In this document: positions 25,991-34,147 of the stretch, one piece after another
Position numbering within the stretch: position 1 is the stretch's first letter
Layout of the letters: each line of letters begins with the position of its first letter
DNA from: Candidatus Nitrosymbiomonas proteolyticus
GTDB lineage: Bacteria; Armatimonadota; Fimbriimonadia; Fimbriimonadales; Fimbriimonadaceae
Length of the DNA stretch: 64,000 nucleotides
Assembly: GCA_017347465.1 (NCBI GenBank)
Contig: AP021858.1
Location: 1,116,001-1,180,000, forward strand
Direction of reading: 5' to 3'
Notes under the pieces: generated by a model
The model's input: only the letters and a program-made list of their open reading frames with translations
What the model was told of the DNA's origin: nothing
Database searches by the model: none
Program-made: the position numbers and the translations under genes

Positions 25991-27508
25991 ATGATCGCGA
26001 AGGTCAACGCCGCAACGCTGATCGGCATCGATGCGGTGCCGGTCGTCGTCGAAGTCGATCTTCGCCCTTCGAGCACGCCCGAGTTCCACCTTGTGGGCCT
26101 GCCCGACCAAGCGGTGGCGGAGAGCAAAGTTCGGGTGCGGAGCGCGATTCGAAACAGCGAACTGGACTTTCCACGAGTTCACATCATCTGCAACCTCGCG
26201 CCGGGTGACGTGCGCAAGGAGGGTCCTTCGCTGGACCTGCCCATCGCCGCGGCGATCCTGGCCGCTTCGGGCCAGATCCCGAACTCCGAGTTGGAATCGA
26301 CGCTGATCTTAGGCGAGTTGGGGTTGGATGGAGAGCTTCGAGCCATCGACGGAGCGGTGAGCGCGGCGATTCTTGCGATGGAGCGGGGATTCTCGCGCCT
26401 TCTCCTCCCCTCGCAAAGCGCCCGCGAGGCGGCGCTCTCCTCCACGGTCTCCGTGTTTGGCCTCAACAGCCTGCAAGAGATGGTCGAGGTCTTGAACGGC
26501 TCGACGTTGTTGGGGCCGATGCCGGTCGAATCGAGCCACGAATCTTCGCTCCCCGCGTACGAGGTGGACTACGCGGACGTGAAGGGCCAGCGTCCGGCGA
26601 TCCGCGCCCTCGAAATCGCCGCCGCAGGGGGGCACAACGTGCTCATGACCGGTCCGCCCGGTTCGGGAAAGACGATGCTCGCTCGAAGGTTGCCCACGAT
26701 CCTGCCGGAACTCACCGTCGAGGAGAGCATTGAGGTTACGCGGGTTCTCAGCGCCTCGGGGCAGAAGGGCGGCCGGCAGGGGCTCGTATGGGAGCGCCCG
26801 TTCCGCTCGCCACACCATTCGGCCAGCCACGCTGCGATCGTGGGAGGAGGGAAGTTCCCGAAGCCCGGTGAGATCAGCATGGCGCACAAAGGCGTGCTCT
26901 TTCTCGACGAGATGCCCGAGTTTGACCGGCCTGTTCTTGAGGCACTTCGTCAACCGCTCGAAGACGGTGTGGTCACCGTCTCGCGCGCCCATGCGACCCT
27001 CACATTCCCGGCGGAGTGCATCCTTGTTGGCGCGATGAACCCTTGTCCGTGTGGATATCGGGGCCTTCCCGAGCAAAAGTGCGTGAGCAACCCTGCGCTC
27101 TGCATCAAGTACGCGGGCAGAATCAGCGGCCCGCTCATGGACCGCATCGATCTGCACATCGCGGTTCCCCGTCTCAAGCCAGAGGAACTGCTCGACAAGC
27201 CCACCGGCGAACCCAGCCAAGCGATCCGCTCCCGAGTCGTGGAAGCCCGCAATCGACAACACGCTCGTCTCGGGCGTCCGCGCCTGAACGCTTCCATGCG
27301 CCCGAGGGAAATCCGAGAGCTGGTTCCCCTCGACTCGCCGTGCAGCGACTTTATGAGGTCGATTATGGGGCGAATGAACCTGTCGGCGAGGGTCTTCGAC
27401 CGGATACTGAAGGTAGCGCGCACCATCGCCGACATCGAAGGGGTGGAGCAGCTCGACACCCGACATATCGCGGAAGCGGTGCAATATCGCGAGCGTCCAC
27501 CCGACTGA
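25991..27508 (+). CDS. comM: ComM/YifB-family AAA+ ATPase (Mg-chelatase-like)
   Basis: I place the start at ATG 25991, which gives 505 residues with the family beginning MIAKVNAATLIGIDAVPV. The Lon-like N-terminal domain is followed by Walker A GPPGSGKT at residues 221-228 and Walker B GVLFLDEMPEFDR. CPCGYRGLPEQKC is the cysteine-rich loop typical of this family. In Vibrio and Haemophilus ComM is a helicase that aids branch migration during natural transformation. No other competence gene is near, but ruvAB lie next door. Confidence 0.94.
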   Translation: MIAKVNAATLIGIDAVPVVVEVDLRPSSTPEFHLVGLPDQAVAESKVRVRSAIRNSELDFPRVHIICNLAPGDVRKEGPSLDLPIAAAILAASGQIPNSELESTLILGELGLDGELRAIDGAVSAAILAMERGFSRLLLPSQSAREAALSSTVSVFGLNSLQEMVEVLNGSTLLGPMPVESSHESSLPAYEVDYADVKGQRPAIRALEIAAAGGHNVLMTGPPGSGKTMLARRLPTILPELTVEESIEVTRVLSASGQKGGRQGLVWERPFRSPHHSASHAAIVGGGKFPKPGEISMAHKGVLFLDEMPEFDRPVLEALRQPLEDGVVTVSRAHATLTFPAECILVGAMNPCPCGYRGLPEQKCVSNPALCIKYAGRISGPLMDRIDLHIAVPRLKPEELLDKPTGEPSQAIRSRVVEARNRQHARLGRPRLNASMRPREIRELVPLDSPCSDFMRSIMGRMNLSARVFDRILKVARTIADIEGVEQLDTRHIAEAVQYRERPPD

Positions 27509-27544
27509 GAGGCGGTGCATTGGGCGCCCTTCGAACCCTTGTCC

Positions 27545-29035
27545 TCACCGGGCGCTGTCGGCGTTAGCCTCTGCGGGTTCGCTGACCCGCTCGATCTGGA
27601 CCTTCTGGATGCGCCGGCCGTCGGTTTCGAGGACCAAGAGCTTAAGACCCTCGACCTCGATAAAGTCGCCGTCCTTGGGTTGGCGTCCAAACAACCCGAA
27701 CAGGTAGCCGCCGATGGTGTCGAACTCGTCGGACTGAAGCTCGGATCGCAAAGCGTCGTTCACGTCGTCGATGTGCGTTCGTCCGTCGATGACCCAAGTT
27801 CCTTCGACCTCGATGATCTCCGGCTCCTCGACGTCGTATTCGTCCACAATGTCGCCGACAAGCTCCTCGACGATGTCTTCGATGGTGACGATCCCCGCAG
27901 TTCCCCCGAACTCGTCTTGGACGATCGCCATTTGGGATCGGCTTTGCCGAAGCTCTGCGAGCAACTCGTAGAGGTTCTTGTTCTCAGGTACGAAGATCGC
28001 GGGCCGCATCAGGTTTCGTAGGTTGGGCGCCTTGTTGCTGAACATCGCGAGAAACAGGTCCTTGGCGTGGATGATGCCGAGAATCTGGTCGTCGGTCTTA
28101 TCGTATAGGGGGATGCGCGAGTGCCCGGTCTCTTGGATCACCTTGATAAGCTCATCGGGTTCGGTGGAGATCGGCATGGCATCGAGATCGACGCGCGGAG
28201 TCATGATCTCGCGAGCGACGGTGTCGGTAAATGAAAACACCGACCGGATCAGTTCTCGCTCCTCTTGCTCGATTTCTCCGGATTCCTCTGCCGACTCGAC
28301 CAGAGTAAGAATCTCCTCTTCGGCCATGTTCAAGTTCGCAAAGCTGGCGCGGCCGCCAAACCTTGCGGTCAAGAGGCTCGCCAGACCCATGATCGCGCCA
28401 GCGGGAAGCGCAAAAACGATCGAGGTGATTCGTACCACCGGATACAGGCCCGATGCGACGGTATGGGGGTGCAGAGTCGCGTAGCTGCGAGGCACGAGGA
28501 CCCCAAAGACGATCAGGACCAAGCCTACGGGAACCATCAAGAGAAGGACTGCGAGGATGACACCAGCGTAGGTGGTTGGAACCCCAAATCGGGCGGAGAG
28601 CACATCGAGCAGGTTGGGCGCAAGCAGCAGCAGGAAAAGCACGATCGCAAGCTGAGCGGTCTGGCTGGCGAGCGAGCAGGCCGCCACGCTCTGAGCCGAG
28701 TGGTCCGCCAACGCCGTCAGCCTTTCATACCTCTTGGGGTGCTCGTCTTTGAGGTGCTTAAAGAGCCTCGGACGGAGCAGTTCGATCGCCGTCTCTGCCG
28801 CCACGAAGACCCCGTTCAAAAGCACGAGGACGAGCACGCCGGCCATCAGGAGCGTCACCGTCGTCGCGCCCACAGGGTCGAGCGTGAAGACGCTTGCTTC
28901 CAAAGCCCCCGGGGGCCTCAGGCCTGCGAAGGCCGCCGCGATCAGCGCAACGGCAAGGACCGTTCCGATCCATTGTTCGAGTCCACGATTGCCACGGGGC
29001 TTTCGTGGCGCACGTTCAGGGGGTTTATCTTTCAT
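27545..29035 (-). CDS. CNNM/CorC-type membrane protein (DUF21, CBS pair, CorC_HlyC)
   Basis: This is a 496-residue protein. After a basic N-terminus there are four or so membrane helices in a DUF21 domain (to about residue 240), including LLNGVFVAAETAIELLRPR. A CBS pair follows (VDLDAMPISTEPDELIKV and IFVPENKNLYELLAELRQ), then EIIEVEGTWVIDGRTHIDDV, the CorC_HlyC domain. Relatives are magnesium and cobalt efflux or ion-homeostasis proteins. Some are mislabelled haemolysins. It lies 21 bases before the DgkA-PAP2 gene and converges on comM. Confidence 0.9.
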   Translation of the reverse strand: MKDKPPERAPRKPRGNRGLEQWIGTVLAVALIAAAFAGLRPPGALEASVFTLDPVGATTVTLLMAGVLVLVLLNGVFVAAETAIELLRPRLFKHLKDEHPKRYERLTALADHSAQSVAACSLASQTAQLAIVLFLLLLAPNLLDVLSARFGVPTTYAGVILAVLLLMVPVGLVLIVFGVLVPRSYATLHPHTVASGLYPVVRITSIVFALPAGAIMGLASLLTARFGGRASFANLNMAEEEILTLVESAEESGEIEQEERELIRSVFSFTDTVAREIMTPRVDLDAMPISTEPDELIKVIQETGHSRIPLYDKTDDQILGIIHAKDLFLAMFSNKAPNLRNLMRPAIFVPENKNLYELLAELRQSRSQMAIVQDEFGGTAGIVTIEDIVEELVGDIVDEYDVEEPEIIEVEGTWVIDGRTHIDDVNDALRSELQSDEFDTIGGYLFGLFGRQPKDGDFIEVEGLKLLVLETDGRRIQKVQIERVSEPAEANADSAR

Positions 29036-29056
29036 GGGTTTTGAGTAGGTTGGAGT

Positions 29057-29776
29057 TCATTTCGGAACGATGTAAAACAGCGTGAGCCCGACCAGAATGC
29101 CGACCGCCGCGCCGAGAGTGATCTCGAAAAACGAGTGAATCTTGGCCTCCCAACGGCTTTGGGCGATGATGGCCGCCAGAGCGATGGCAAGCCCCCCGAC
29201 AAGAGGCTGATCGGTTAGGAACATCACGGCCGTGGCGATGAAGAACCCGAACGCCGCGTGGCCGCTTATGAGCCCACCCTTGAAAACTTGACCCCTCTTG
29301 CCCAGGCCCTTGCCGATGACGATCAACACGAAGATCACGGGGAGACCCAAGAGGAACCTCGTCGTGAGCGGAAGGCCGATCGATTCGGAGGTCAGGTTGA
29401 GCTTGATCATCTCCCATCGGCTCTCGCCAAGAAGCAGCAGCGACCCGACCACGAGCGCGATGATGGTCGTGATGAGCACCGCGCCCGCAGCGATGTCTTT
29501 GGCGAACTTCGCGAGCGGGTGGTAGGTGGGTTGCACCAGATCGACCGTGGTCTCGATCGCGCTATTGAACATCTCGGCGACGAGCACCAAGCTGATCGTG
29601 AATAGGAGCACCAGCAACTCGCGGAGGCGTAGGCCGAAAAACACGCCCGCAATCGTCACCACGAGCACCACGTAGAGGTGAAATCGCATGTGCCGCTGGG
29701 TGCGGAAAGTGTAAACGAGACCCCGCATGGCGACGTTGAACGCTTCCAGGAACCCGTGACGCCGCTCGATGCTCAT
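29057..29776 (-). CDS. Fusion of diacylglycerol/undecaprenol kinase and PAP2 phosphatase
   Basis: This 239-residue protein joins two membrane enzymes. Residues 1-125 are DgkA-like, with EMFNSAIE at 68-75 (the ExxNxxxE metal site) and KDIAAGAV at 93-100. Residues 130-239 are PAP2-like, with SGHAAFGF at 171-178 and a second conserved His in KIHSFFEITLG. The kinase half phosphorylates undecaprenol or diacylglycerol; the phosphatase half would remove a lipid phosphate. Such fusions are known and suggest recycling of the lipid carrier. The PAP2 KX6RP motif is not clear. It overlaps ybeY by four bases. Confidence 0.9.
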   Translation of the reverse strand: MSIERRHGFLEAFNVAMRGLVYTFRTQRHMRFHLYVVLVVTIAGVFFGLRLRELLVLLFTISLVLVAEMFNSAIETTVDLVQPTYHPLAKFAKDIAAGAVLITTIIALVVGSLLLLGESRWEMIKLNLTSESIGLPLTTRFLLGLPVIFVLIVIGKGLGKRGQVFKGGLISGHAAFGFFIATAVMFLTDQPLVGGLAIALAAIIAQSRWEAKIHSFFEITLGAAVGILVGLTLFYIVPK

Positions 29777-30276
29777 GATTCCACCCCTTGAGATTCGGCG
29801 TAGATCGAGCTCCAGTCCTGCTGCGGGTCCAGACCCTGATCTTGCGCGATCGAGTTCATTTCAGCGAGCATGGCCACCCGGTCGGCCTCCGATTCGTCGT
29901 CGAAACCCACCAAATGCAACGCGCCGTGAAGGGCGAGCCAAGCGATTTCGAGTTCGGGTTCGACGCCTCGCAGGGCAGCCTGGTGCAGGGCCATATCCCA
30001 AGAGACGACGATTTCGCCCAGAGCGCGCTCGGCGCTTGGGGGGCCGGGCAGAGGAGCGGCAGGAAAGGAAAGCACGTCCGTATCCGAATCGAGGGCCCGG
30101 AATTGTCGGTTCAACTCCCGAACCTTCTTACCGGACGCCAACACGAGTTCGACGGCGCGCGGGGTCTTGCAGTGACGGCCGAGGACCGCTCGAACCAGTT
30201 CGGCCGCGAGCCCAAGCGAGACTCCGCTGGCTGTGGTGTCAAGAACTTCGATTCGGTGGGTACTGGGGGGTTCCAT
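29773..30276 (-). CDS. ybeY: Endoribonuclease YbeY with altered metal site
   Basis: I prefer ATG 30276 (167 residues) to the TTG at 30306. RELNRQFRALDSDTDVLSFP is the conserved YbeY central segment. The metal-binding motif normally reads HGxLHLxGYDH; here it is HGALHLVGFDD, so His117 and His121 are kept while the third His is Asp127. YbeY matures 16S rRNA ends and takes part in ribosome quality control. Aspartate can bind zinc, so activity is not ruled out. It lies upstream of the DgkA-PAP2 gene with a four-base overlap, a common pairing. Confidence 0.93.
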   Translation of the reverse strand: MEPPSTHRIEVLDTTASGVSLGLAAELVRAVLGRHCKTPRAVELVLASGKKVRELNRQFRALDSDTDVLSFPAAPLPGPPSAERALGEIVVSWDMALHQAALRGVEPELEIAWLALHGALHLVGFDDESEADRVAMLAEMNSIAQDQGLDPQQDWSSIYAESQGVES

Positions 30277-30468
30277 ACGCGGGGATCGGGATGCCCGATC
30301 ATTCAACGGAGCAAGGGGATGCGTCGAAGGAAGAGCTTCGTGAGCGAACGGACCGGCTCGGGGGATTCGAGCCAGCGATGCCTGGGGGCCGGAGGAGGGA
30401 AGGGGGGAGATCGAGATTCAGTTCAATGCGCATACGAGCCTCATTGCTCGCCGCAGGACCCGACAAGA

Positions 30469-30639
30469 CTATTGGCGGAGTTGGCGTCGCCGCTTGGCGC
30501 GTCGGCGCTTCTCACTCGGCTTCTCATAAGCCGAATGCTCTTTCAGGTCCCGAAGGATGCCGCTCTGCTGAAGCTTGAGGTTGAAGCGCTTCAGCGCTGC
30601 ATCGATCGACTCGTTCGATTGGACGGTGACGTAAACCAA
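30469..30639 (-). CDS. rpsU: 30S ribosomal protein S21
   Basis: This short gene of 56 residues starts with TTG at 30639, eleven bases after a perfect GGAGGA. The protein begins MVYVTVQSNESIDAALKRFN, then LKLQQSGILRDLKEHSAYEK and a basic tail PSEKRRRAKRRRQLRQ. These are the conserved S21 features: the ESID-ALKRF segment, the YEKPSEKR motif and the arginine/lysine-rich end. S21 helps the small subunit pair with the mRNA leader. The codons are normal for the region. It lies between ybeY and the defence-like island, and marks the island's boundary. Confidence 0.93.
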   Translation of the reverse strand: MVYVTVQSNESIDAALKRFNLKLQQSGILRDLKEHSAYEKPSEKRRRAKRRRQLRQ

Positions 30640-30662
30640 GACTCGTTAATTCCTCCGACAGA

Positions 30663-30688
30663 GTTATATTCTGGCTGATTTTCGTCAA
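30663..30688 (-). promoter_or_regulatory. Possible rpsU promoter
   Basis: On the minus strand TTGACG (30688-30683) and TATAAC (30668-30663) lie in an AT-rich patch directly upstream of the rpsU ribosome-binding site. The spacer is 14 bases, shorter than the usual 16-18, so the assignment is weak. A GC hairpin (CCCGCC/GGCGGG, 30705-30720) stands just before it and could end transcripts that come from the vsr side. Confidence 0.3.
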
Positions 30689-30802
30689 ACTTGACAAGCG
30701 GGAGCCCGCCGGGGGGCGGGAAGCGGAGTTCTGGGGCGGCCTTATTCGGGCAGCACTTTCGGGCGCGCCAGGCTGTAGGTTGCGATGCTCTTTCCAAGGC
30801 CG

Positions 30803-31252
30803 TCACCTCGCCGGATTCATCATCGATCGAATAGTTGCGATAACTTCCTGGCCAGAGTTCTGCGCAAGTTCACATTCCCAAACAGCTACCACCTGGAAAC
30901 CCAGGCGCTCGAGCTCGCCACTAGTTCGGGTGTCTCTCTCCTTGTTTTGCTCAATCTTCGCGCGCCAGAAAGCGGCGTTGGTCTTCGGGGAAAGGTTACG
31001 TGGGCAGTGCGGGCAGCCGTGCCAGAAGCAGCCATGAACGAAGATCGCAAGCTTCGCCTTGGGGAAGACGACGTCGGGTGTTCCGGGCAAGGTGCGAACG
31101 TTCTTGCGGTAGCCCCGGAACCCGGCGGCCCAGAGCGCCTTTCGCAGCCTCTTCTCCGGCCTTGTGTCGGTGGAGGCGTTGCCCCGCATTGAGCGGCGCA
31201 CGGACTCGCGCACCTCGAACGTTTCGCGGAGCCCGTCGAGACGCCTATACAC
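30803..31252 (-). CDS. vsr: Vsr-type mismatch/patch-repair endonuclease
   Basis: I choose the GTG at 31252, overlapping the methyltransferase stop by 8 bases and giving 149 residues; ATG 31189 would cut the conserved first helix. The core RGNASTDTRPEKRLRKALW, then LPGTPDVVFPKAKLAIFVHG and the HGCFWHGCPHC motif at about residues 72-82, is that of Vsr endonucleases, with Asp in PDVVF as catalytic metal ligand. Vsr nicks beside T:G mismatches produced when 5-methylcytosine deaminates, or in some systems serves as the nuclease of a restriction unit. It is last in the GHKL, DUF2075, methyltransferase, Vsr row. It appears intact. Confidence 0.9.
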   Translation of the reverse strand: MYRRLDGLRETFEVRESVRRSMRGNASTDTRPEKRLRKALWAAGFRGYRKNVRTLPGTPDVVFPKAKLAIFVHGCFWHGCPHCPRNLSPKTNAAFWRAKIEQNKERDTRTSGELERLGFQVVAVWECELAQNSGQEVIATIRSMMNPAR

Positions 31253-32183
31253 CTGCGACCTCCCGAAGGGTCGTACCGAGCATCCCCGGCAACACCGCCA
31301 TCGCAGCGACGTAGCCGAGCGGCAATGGGACGGCGTCGCCGATCCACTTGGTGAGCAGCTTGCGGCTGAGTCCTTCGTCTTCTCCGAAGTCGTACCAAGC
31401 CGGGAACCCTTGCACGAACGCGGCTTCGGATGGGGTGAGCGTGCGCGGTTCGCAGGGGTGGACGAACCTTCCCCTTCCGGGCGTGAGGAATCCCGTGGTG
31501 ATGGTGGGAAACGGGCCATCCGGCCTGATCCTGCCGTAGACGGATTCGTAGGTGGTGCCATTTCGGTGGCACGGCGGGCGGAGGTGGAGGGGGAGGTCGT
31601 AAACGCCTTCGTTCTCCGCGTAGAACCGGAGGCGCCTCTGCGTGTCCTCATTGAACTCCGGAACCTCATTCAATAGGTTGGGCTTCGCGCGCCTTGGCAG
31701 ACGAGCAAGGAAGCTCGAAGAGGTCGGATGCGGTCCTCCGTAGATCTCACGCAGGTCGGATTCCGACGCGATTCCTGTTCGGCTTGCGAGCAGGAAGTGC
31801 CGTTTCCTCGTTTGGGGCCAACCGAAATCGGTTGCGGTAAGTACGAAATCCCGAACGATGTAACCGCTCGATTCGAGAAGCGCCTTCGCAACGCCCACCA
31901 CCTGAGAGCGAGCAATCCGAACCTCCGGAACGTTTTCGAAGATGATCGCGTGCGGGCGTAACGCCACCGCCATTGCGACCGCAGCAAAGTACAGCCCATT
32001 GCGGGCGTCGACCTTGCGCGTGGCGTTGTTGAAGTTGCTGTGTCCTTGGCACGGCGGCCCTCCAATGACAATGTCCACTTGCCCCTCTAGGTACGCGGCG
32101 GTATCTTCGAGTTGAGGATGTTTTGAAAAGCTCCACGTCTCGCGCTCCCGGCGGATATAGAACCCAGCATTCTGGCCGGTCAT
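31245..32183 (-). CDS. C5 cytosine DNA methyltransferase lacking the N-terminal SAM-binding motif
   Basis: This 312-residue frame has catalytic motif IV (GGPPCQGHSNFNN, Cys45), motif VI ENVPE at 83-87, motif VIII QTRKRHF at 124-130, the target-recognition region, motif IX (YGRIRPDGPFPTITT) and motif X (WIGDAVPLPLGY). It starts only about 35 residues before motif IV. The usual first 60-80 residues with motif I (the DxFxGxGG loop that binds SAM) are missing, and no other frame upstream supplies them. Its ATG overlaps the DUF2075 stop by four bases. As it stands the enzyme should not bind SAM well, so it may be inactive or rely on a partner. Confidence 0.85.
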   Translation of the reverse strand: MTGQNAGFYIRRERETWSFSKHPQLEDTAAYLEGQVDIVIGGPPCQGHSNFNNATRKVDARNGLYFAAVAMAVALRPHAIIFENVPEVRIARSQVVGVAKALLESSGYIVRDFVLTATDFGWPQTRKRHFLLASRTGIASESDLREIYGGPHPTSSSFLARLPRRAKPNLLNEVPEFNEDTQRRLRFYAENEGVYDLPLHLRPPCHRNGTTYESVYGRIRPDGPFPTITTGFLTPGRGRFVHPCEPRTLTPSEAAFVQGFPAWYDFGEDEGLSRKLLTKWIGDAVPLPLGYVAAMAVLPGMLGTTLREVAGV

Positions 32184-34144
32184 GCGAGAATCGGTATACC
32201 GATGCTGGCAAGGTATTCAAAGGTTGGATCGTAAAACGCCGGAGCCCTCGTCGCGTCCGAAGAGTCGCCCTCGGGCACCACGACAACCATCCCTTGCCGA
32301 GCTCTGGTGAGGAGCACTCGATAGGCATTCTTCTGGTATCTCATCCGGTCTTCGCTGCGGATTCGGTTCCAGCGGGTGCCAACGAAGTCGTAGTTCTGCC
32401 AGCCGGAGTCGCTGAAGCGAAAGTCGGCGTCCCAGACCACGCAGGTCCAGTCGAGTTCCAGCCCTTGAATGTGGAATTCGGTCGCAACATCTTCCAAATA
32501 GTACGAGGAGCGGACGTCATCTTTGCCGTCAAGGAACCAGTGGATTGGGTCGACCGGAGCGCGGACGTGGATCGCGTGGGGGCGCAGGCGCTCGGCTGCC
32601 GAGGAGACAAGGACGCCGTAGCGCTCGCTGCCGCGGGCTTGCGAGCGGATCCATTGCTTTGCTTTCTTTAGATCGCGCGTCAGCACGATTGGGAAGCTTT
32701 CGCGGCAAGCCTGCAATGCCTTGCTAGCTTCGTCCTCTTCGAACTCTAGCAGAGAGCGGACAAGGTGCGAGACGTTCTCGGCGCGGAACGAGCGCATGGA
32801 GGCGAAGAGGTGGAGCGACTCGTCAATCGTGACCCGTCCCTCGGTCTCGAGGTCCGTCAAAGTTGCCCCAGGGTCGAACTCCGGCTCCTCCAGTTGTGGG
32901 GATATATAGACATGCCAGGTGTCGAAGCTTCGAAGCGCCTCGAACCACTCCTGGATACCGCCCTCGCCGGTGTTGATCTCCTGACCGCCGCCGACGAGGC
33001 AGACGATCGTTGCCCAGTCGCCGTGCCGGTCGAGGCAGGAGATAAGGAATTCGGGTTCCGATTGGCTGAAGTTCTGGAGGTTCCGCTTGCGGCTCATGAA
33101 GGCGGCGGTCTGGGTGAGGTTCCAGGCGCGCTGTGCCTCATCGAAGAGCGCCACGTGCTCGATCGGCGGGCGTGGGTCGAGCAGGCAGTCGTCGCGGAAG
33201 TGGTGGACGTTCTGGATGAACTGCTTGACTCGCGACCGGGCTTCGCCTTTCTTGAGCTTCTCGCCGTTGTCGGCTGCCTGTCGTACGGCATCTCGGGCCA
33301 GCGCCTCGCGCAGGACGTTGACGAGGGGGCCGTTGCCGGAAAGAAAGACGCTGTAGAGGTCGCTATTCTGGTCGGTGTGGCTGTTGGCGATGTTCAGGCC
33401 GACCAGGGTTTTGCCGGCGCCCGGGACGCCGGTGACGAAGCAGATCGACTTTTGCGACCTGTCGCGGCTCCCTTCGATGATGCGCGCGACAGTGTCGGAG
33501 GTCGTCTTCAGGCTTTCCCCTGCAGCGTCACTGCGGGAGATGTCTTCAACGCTGTGGCCACGGAAGAGCGCTGCGGCGGCCTCGACGATGGTTGGCGTCG
33601 GGCTGTAGCGGCCGTTAAGCCAATCGTCGGCGTTGATGACTGGTCCGTCGGACAGGGAGATCGCTCCGGCGATGACTTCGCGTAGCTCTGAGGGCGGCAC
33701 CAGGAGCGGTTCGAGGCGGTCGGGGCGGCGGGTTAGGCGTCCGGAGCCGGGTTTGGCAGAGGTCGCTATCAGGATTGGGACGAGGACAAGATTGTGGCTC
33801 GGCTCGTGGAAGTAGTGCAGGTCGAGCGCGTAGTCATGGACCTGGTCGATGGCGGCCGTGTCGAAGGTGGTAGCGCCGGCCTTGAACTCGATTATGAACA
33901 CGCAAGGGCCGGTGATGACGATCGCGTCTACGCGTGAGCCCATGCGCGGAATGGCGTATTCAAGAATGACGTGACCGTCAAGTCCTCTGAGCTGGTTTCG
34001 CACGATCGCGAGCTGATGCAGCCACGCGTCGCGCTGCGTGGGAAGTAGCGCGAACTCGCCACTGCCGGTGAGCTCGCCGAGGATTGCGTGGTCGGCGGTG
34101 TTTTGCAGGTTCGCAATCGATGAGGCGAAGTAGTAGCGTCTCAA
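32180..34144 (-). CDS. DUF2075-family protein: N-terminal nuclease domain plus superfamily-1-type helicase
   Basis: This is a 654-residue protein starting with TTG at 34144. The N-terminus RRYYFASSIANLQ and AIPRMGSRVDAIV, with IIEFKAG (Asp73, Glu86, Lys88), is a PD-(D/E)xK-like nuclease as found ahead of DUF2075. Walker A GVPGAGKT is at 239-246 and Walker B DEAQ at 335-338. A late GLELDWTCVVWDADF and RVLLTRARQGMVVVVPEG are helicase motifs V and VI. Such proteins occur alone or in defence loci. It looks complete at both ends, unlike its two neighbours, and lies exactly between them. Confidence 0.88.
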   Translation of the reverse strand: MRRYYFASSIANLQNTADHAILGELTGSGEFALLPTQRDAWLHQLAIVRNQLRGLDGHVILEYAIPRMGSRVDAIVITGPCVFIIEFKAGATTFDTAAIDQVHDYALDLHYFHEPSHNLVLVPILIATSAKPGSGRLTRRPDRLEPLLVPPSELREVIAGAISLSDGPVINADDWLNGRYSPTPTIVEAAAALFRGHSVEDISRSDAAGESLKTTSDTVARIIEGSRDRSQKSICFVTGVPGAGKTLVGLNIANSHTDQNSDLYSVFLSGNGPLVNVLREALARDAVRQAADNGEKLKKGEARSRVKQFIQNVHHFRDDCLLDPRPPIEHVALFDEAQRAWNLTQTAAFMSRKRNLQNFSQSEPEFLISCLDRHGDWATIVCLVGGGQEINTGEGGIQEWFEALRSFDTWHVYISPQLEEPEFDPGATLTDLETEGRVTIDESLHLFASMRSFRAENVSHLVRSLLEFEEDEASKALQACRESFPIVLTRDLKKAKQWIRSQARGSERYGVLVSSAAERLRPHAIHVRAPVDPIHWFLDGKDDVRSSYYLEDVATEFHIQGLELDWTCVVWDADFRFSDSGWQNYDFVGTRWNRIRSEDRMRYQKNAYRVLLTRARQGMVVVVPEGDSSDATRAPAFYDPTFEYLASIGIPILA

Positions 34145-34147
34145 ATA

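Noticed and set aside
31253-31669. N-terminal extension of vsr
   Set aside because: The extension overlaps the methyltransferase in another frame and is rich in Ser, Arg and Pro without motifs.
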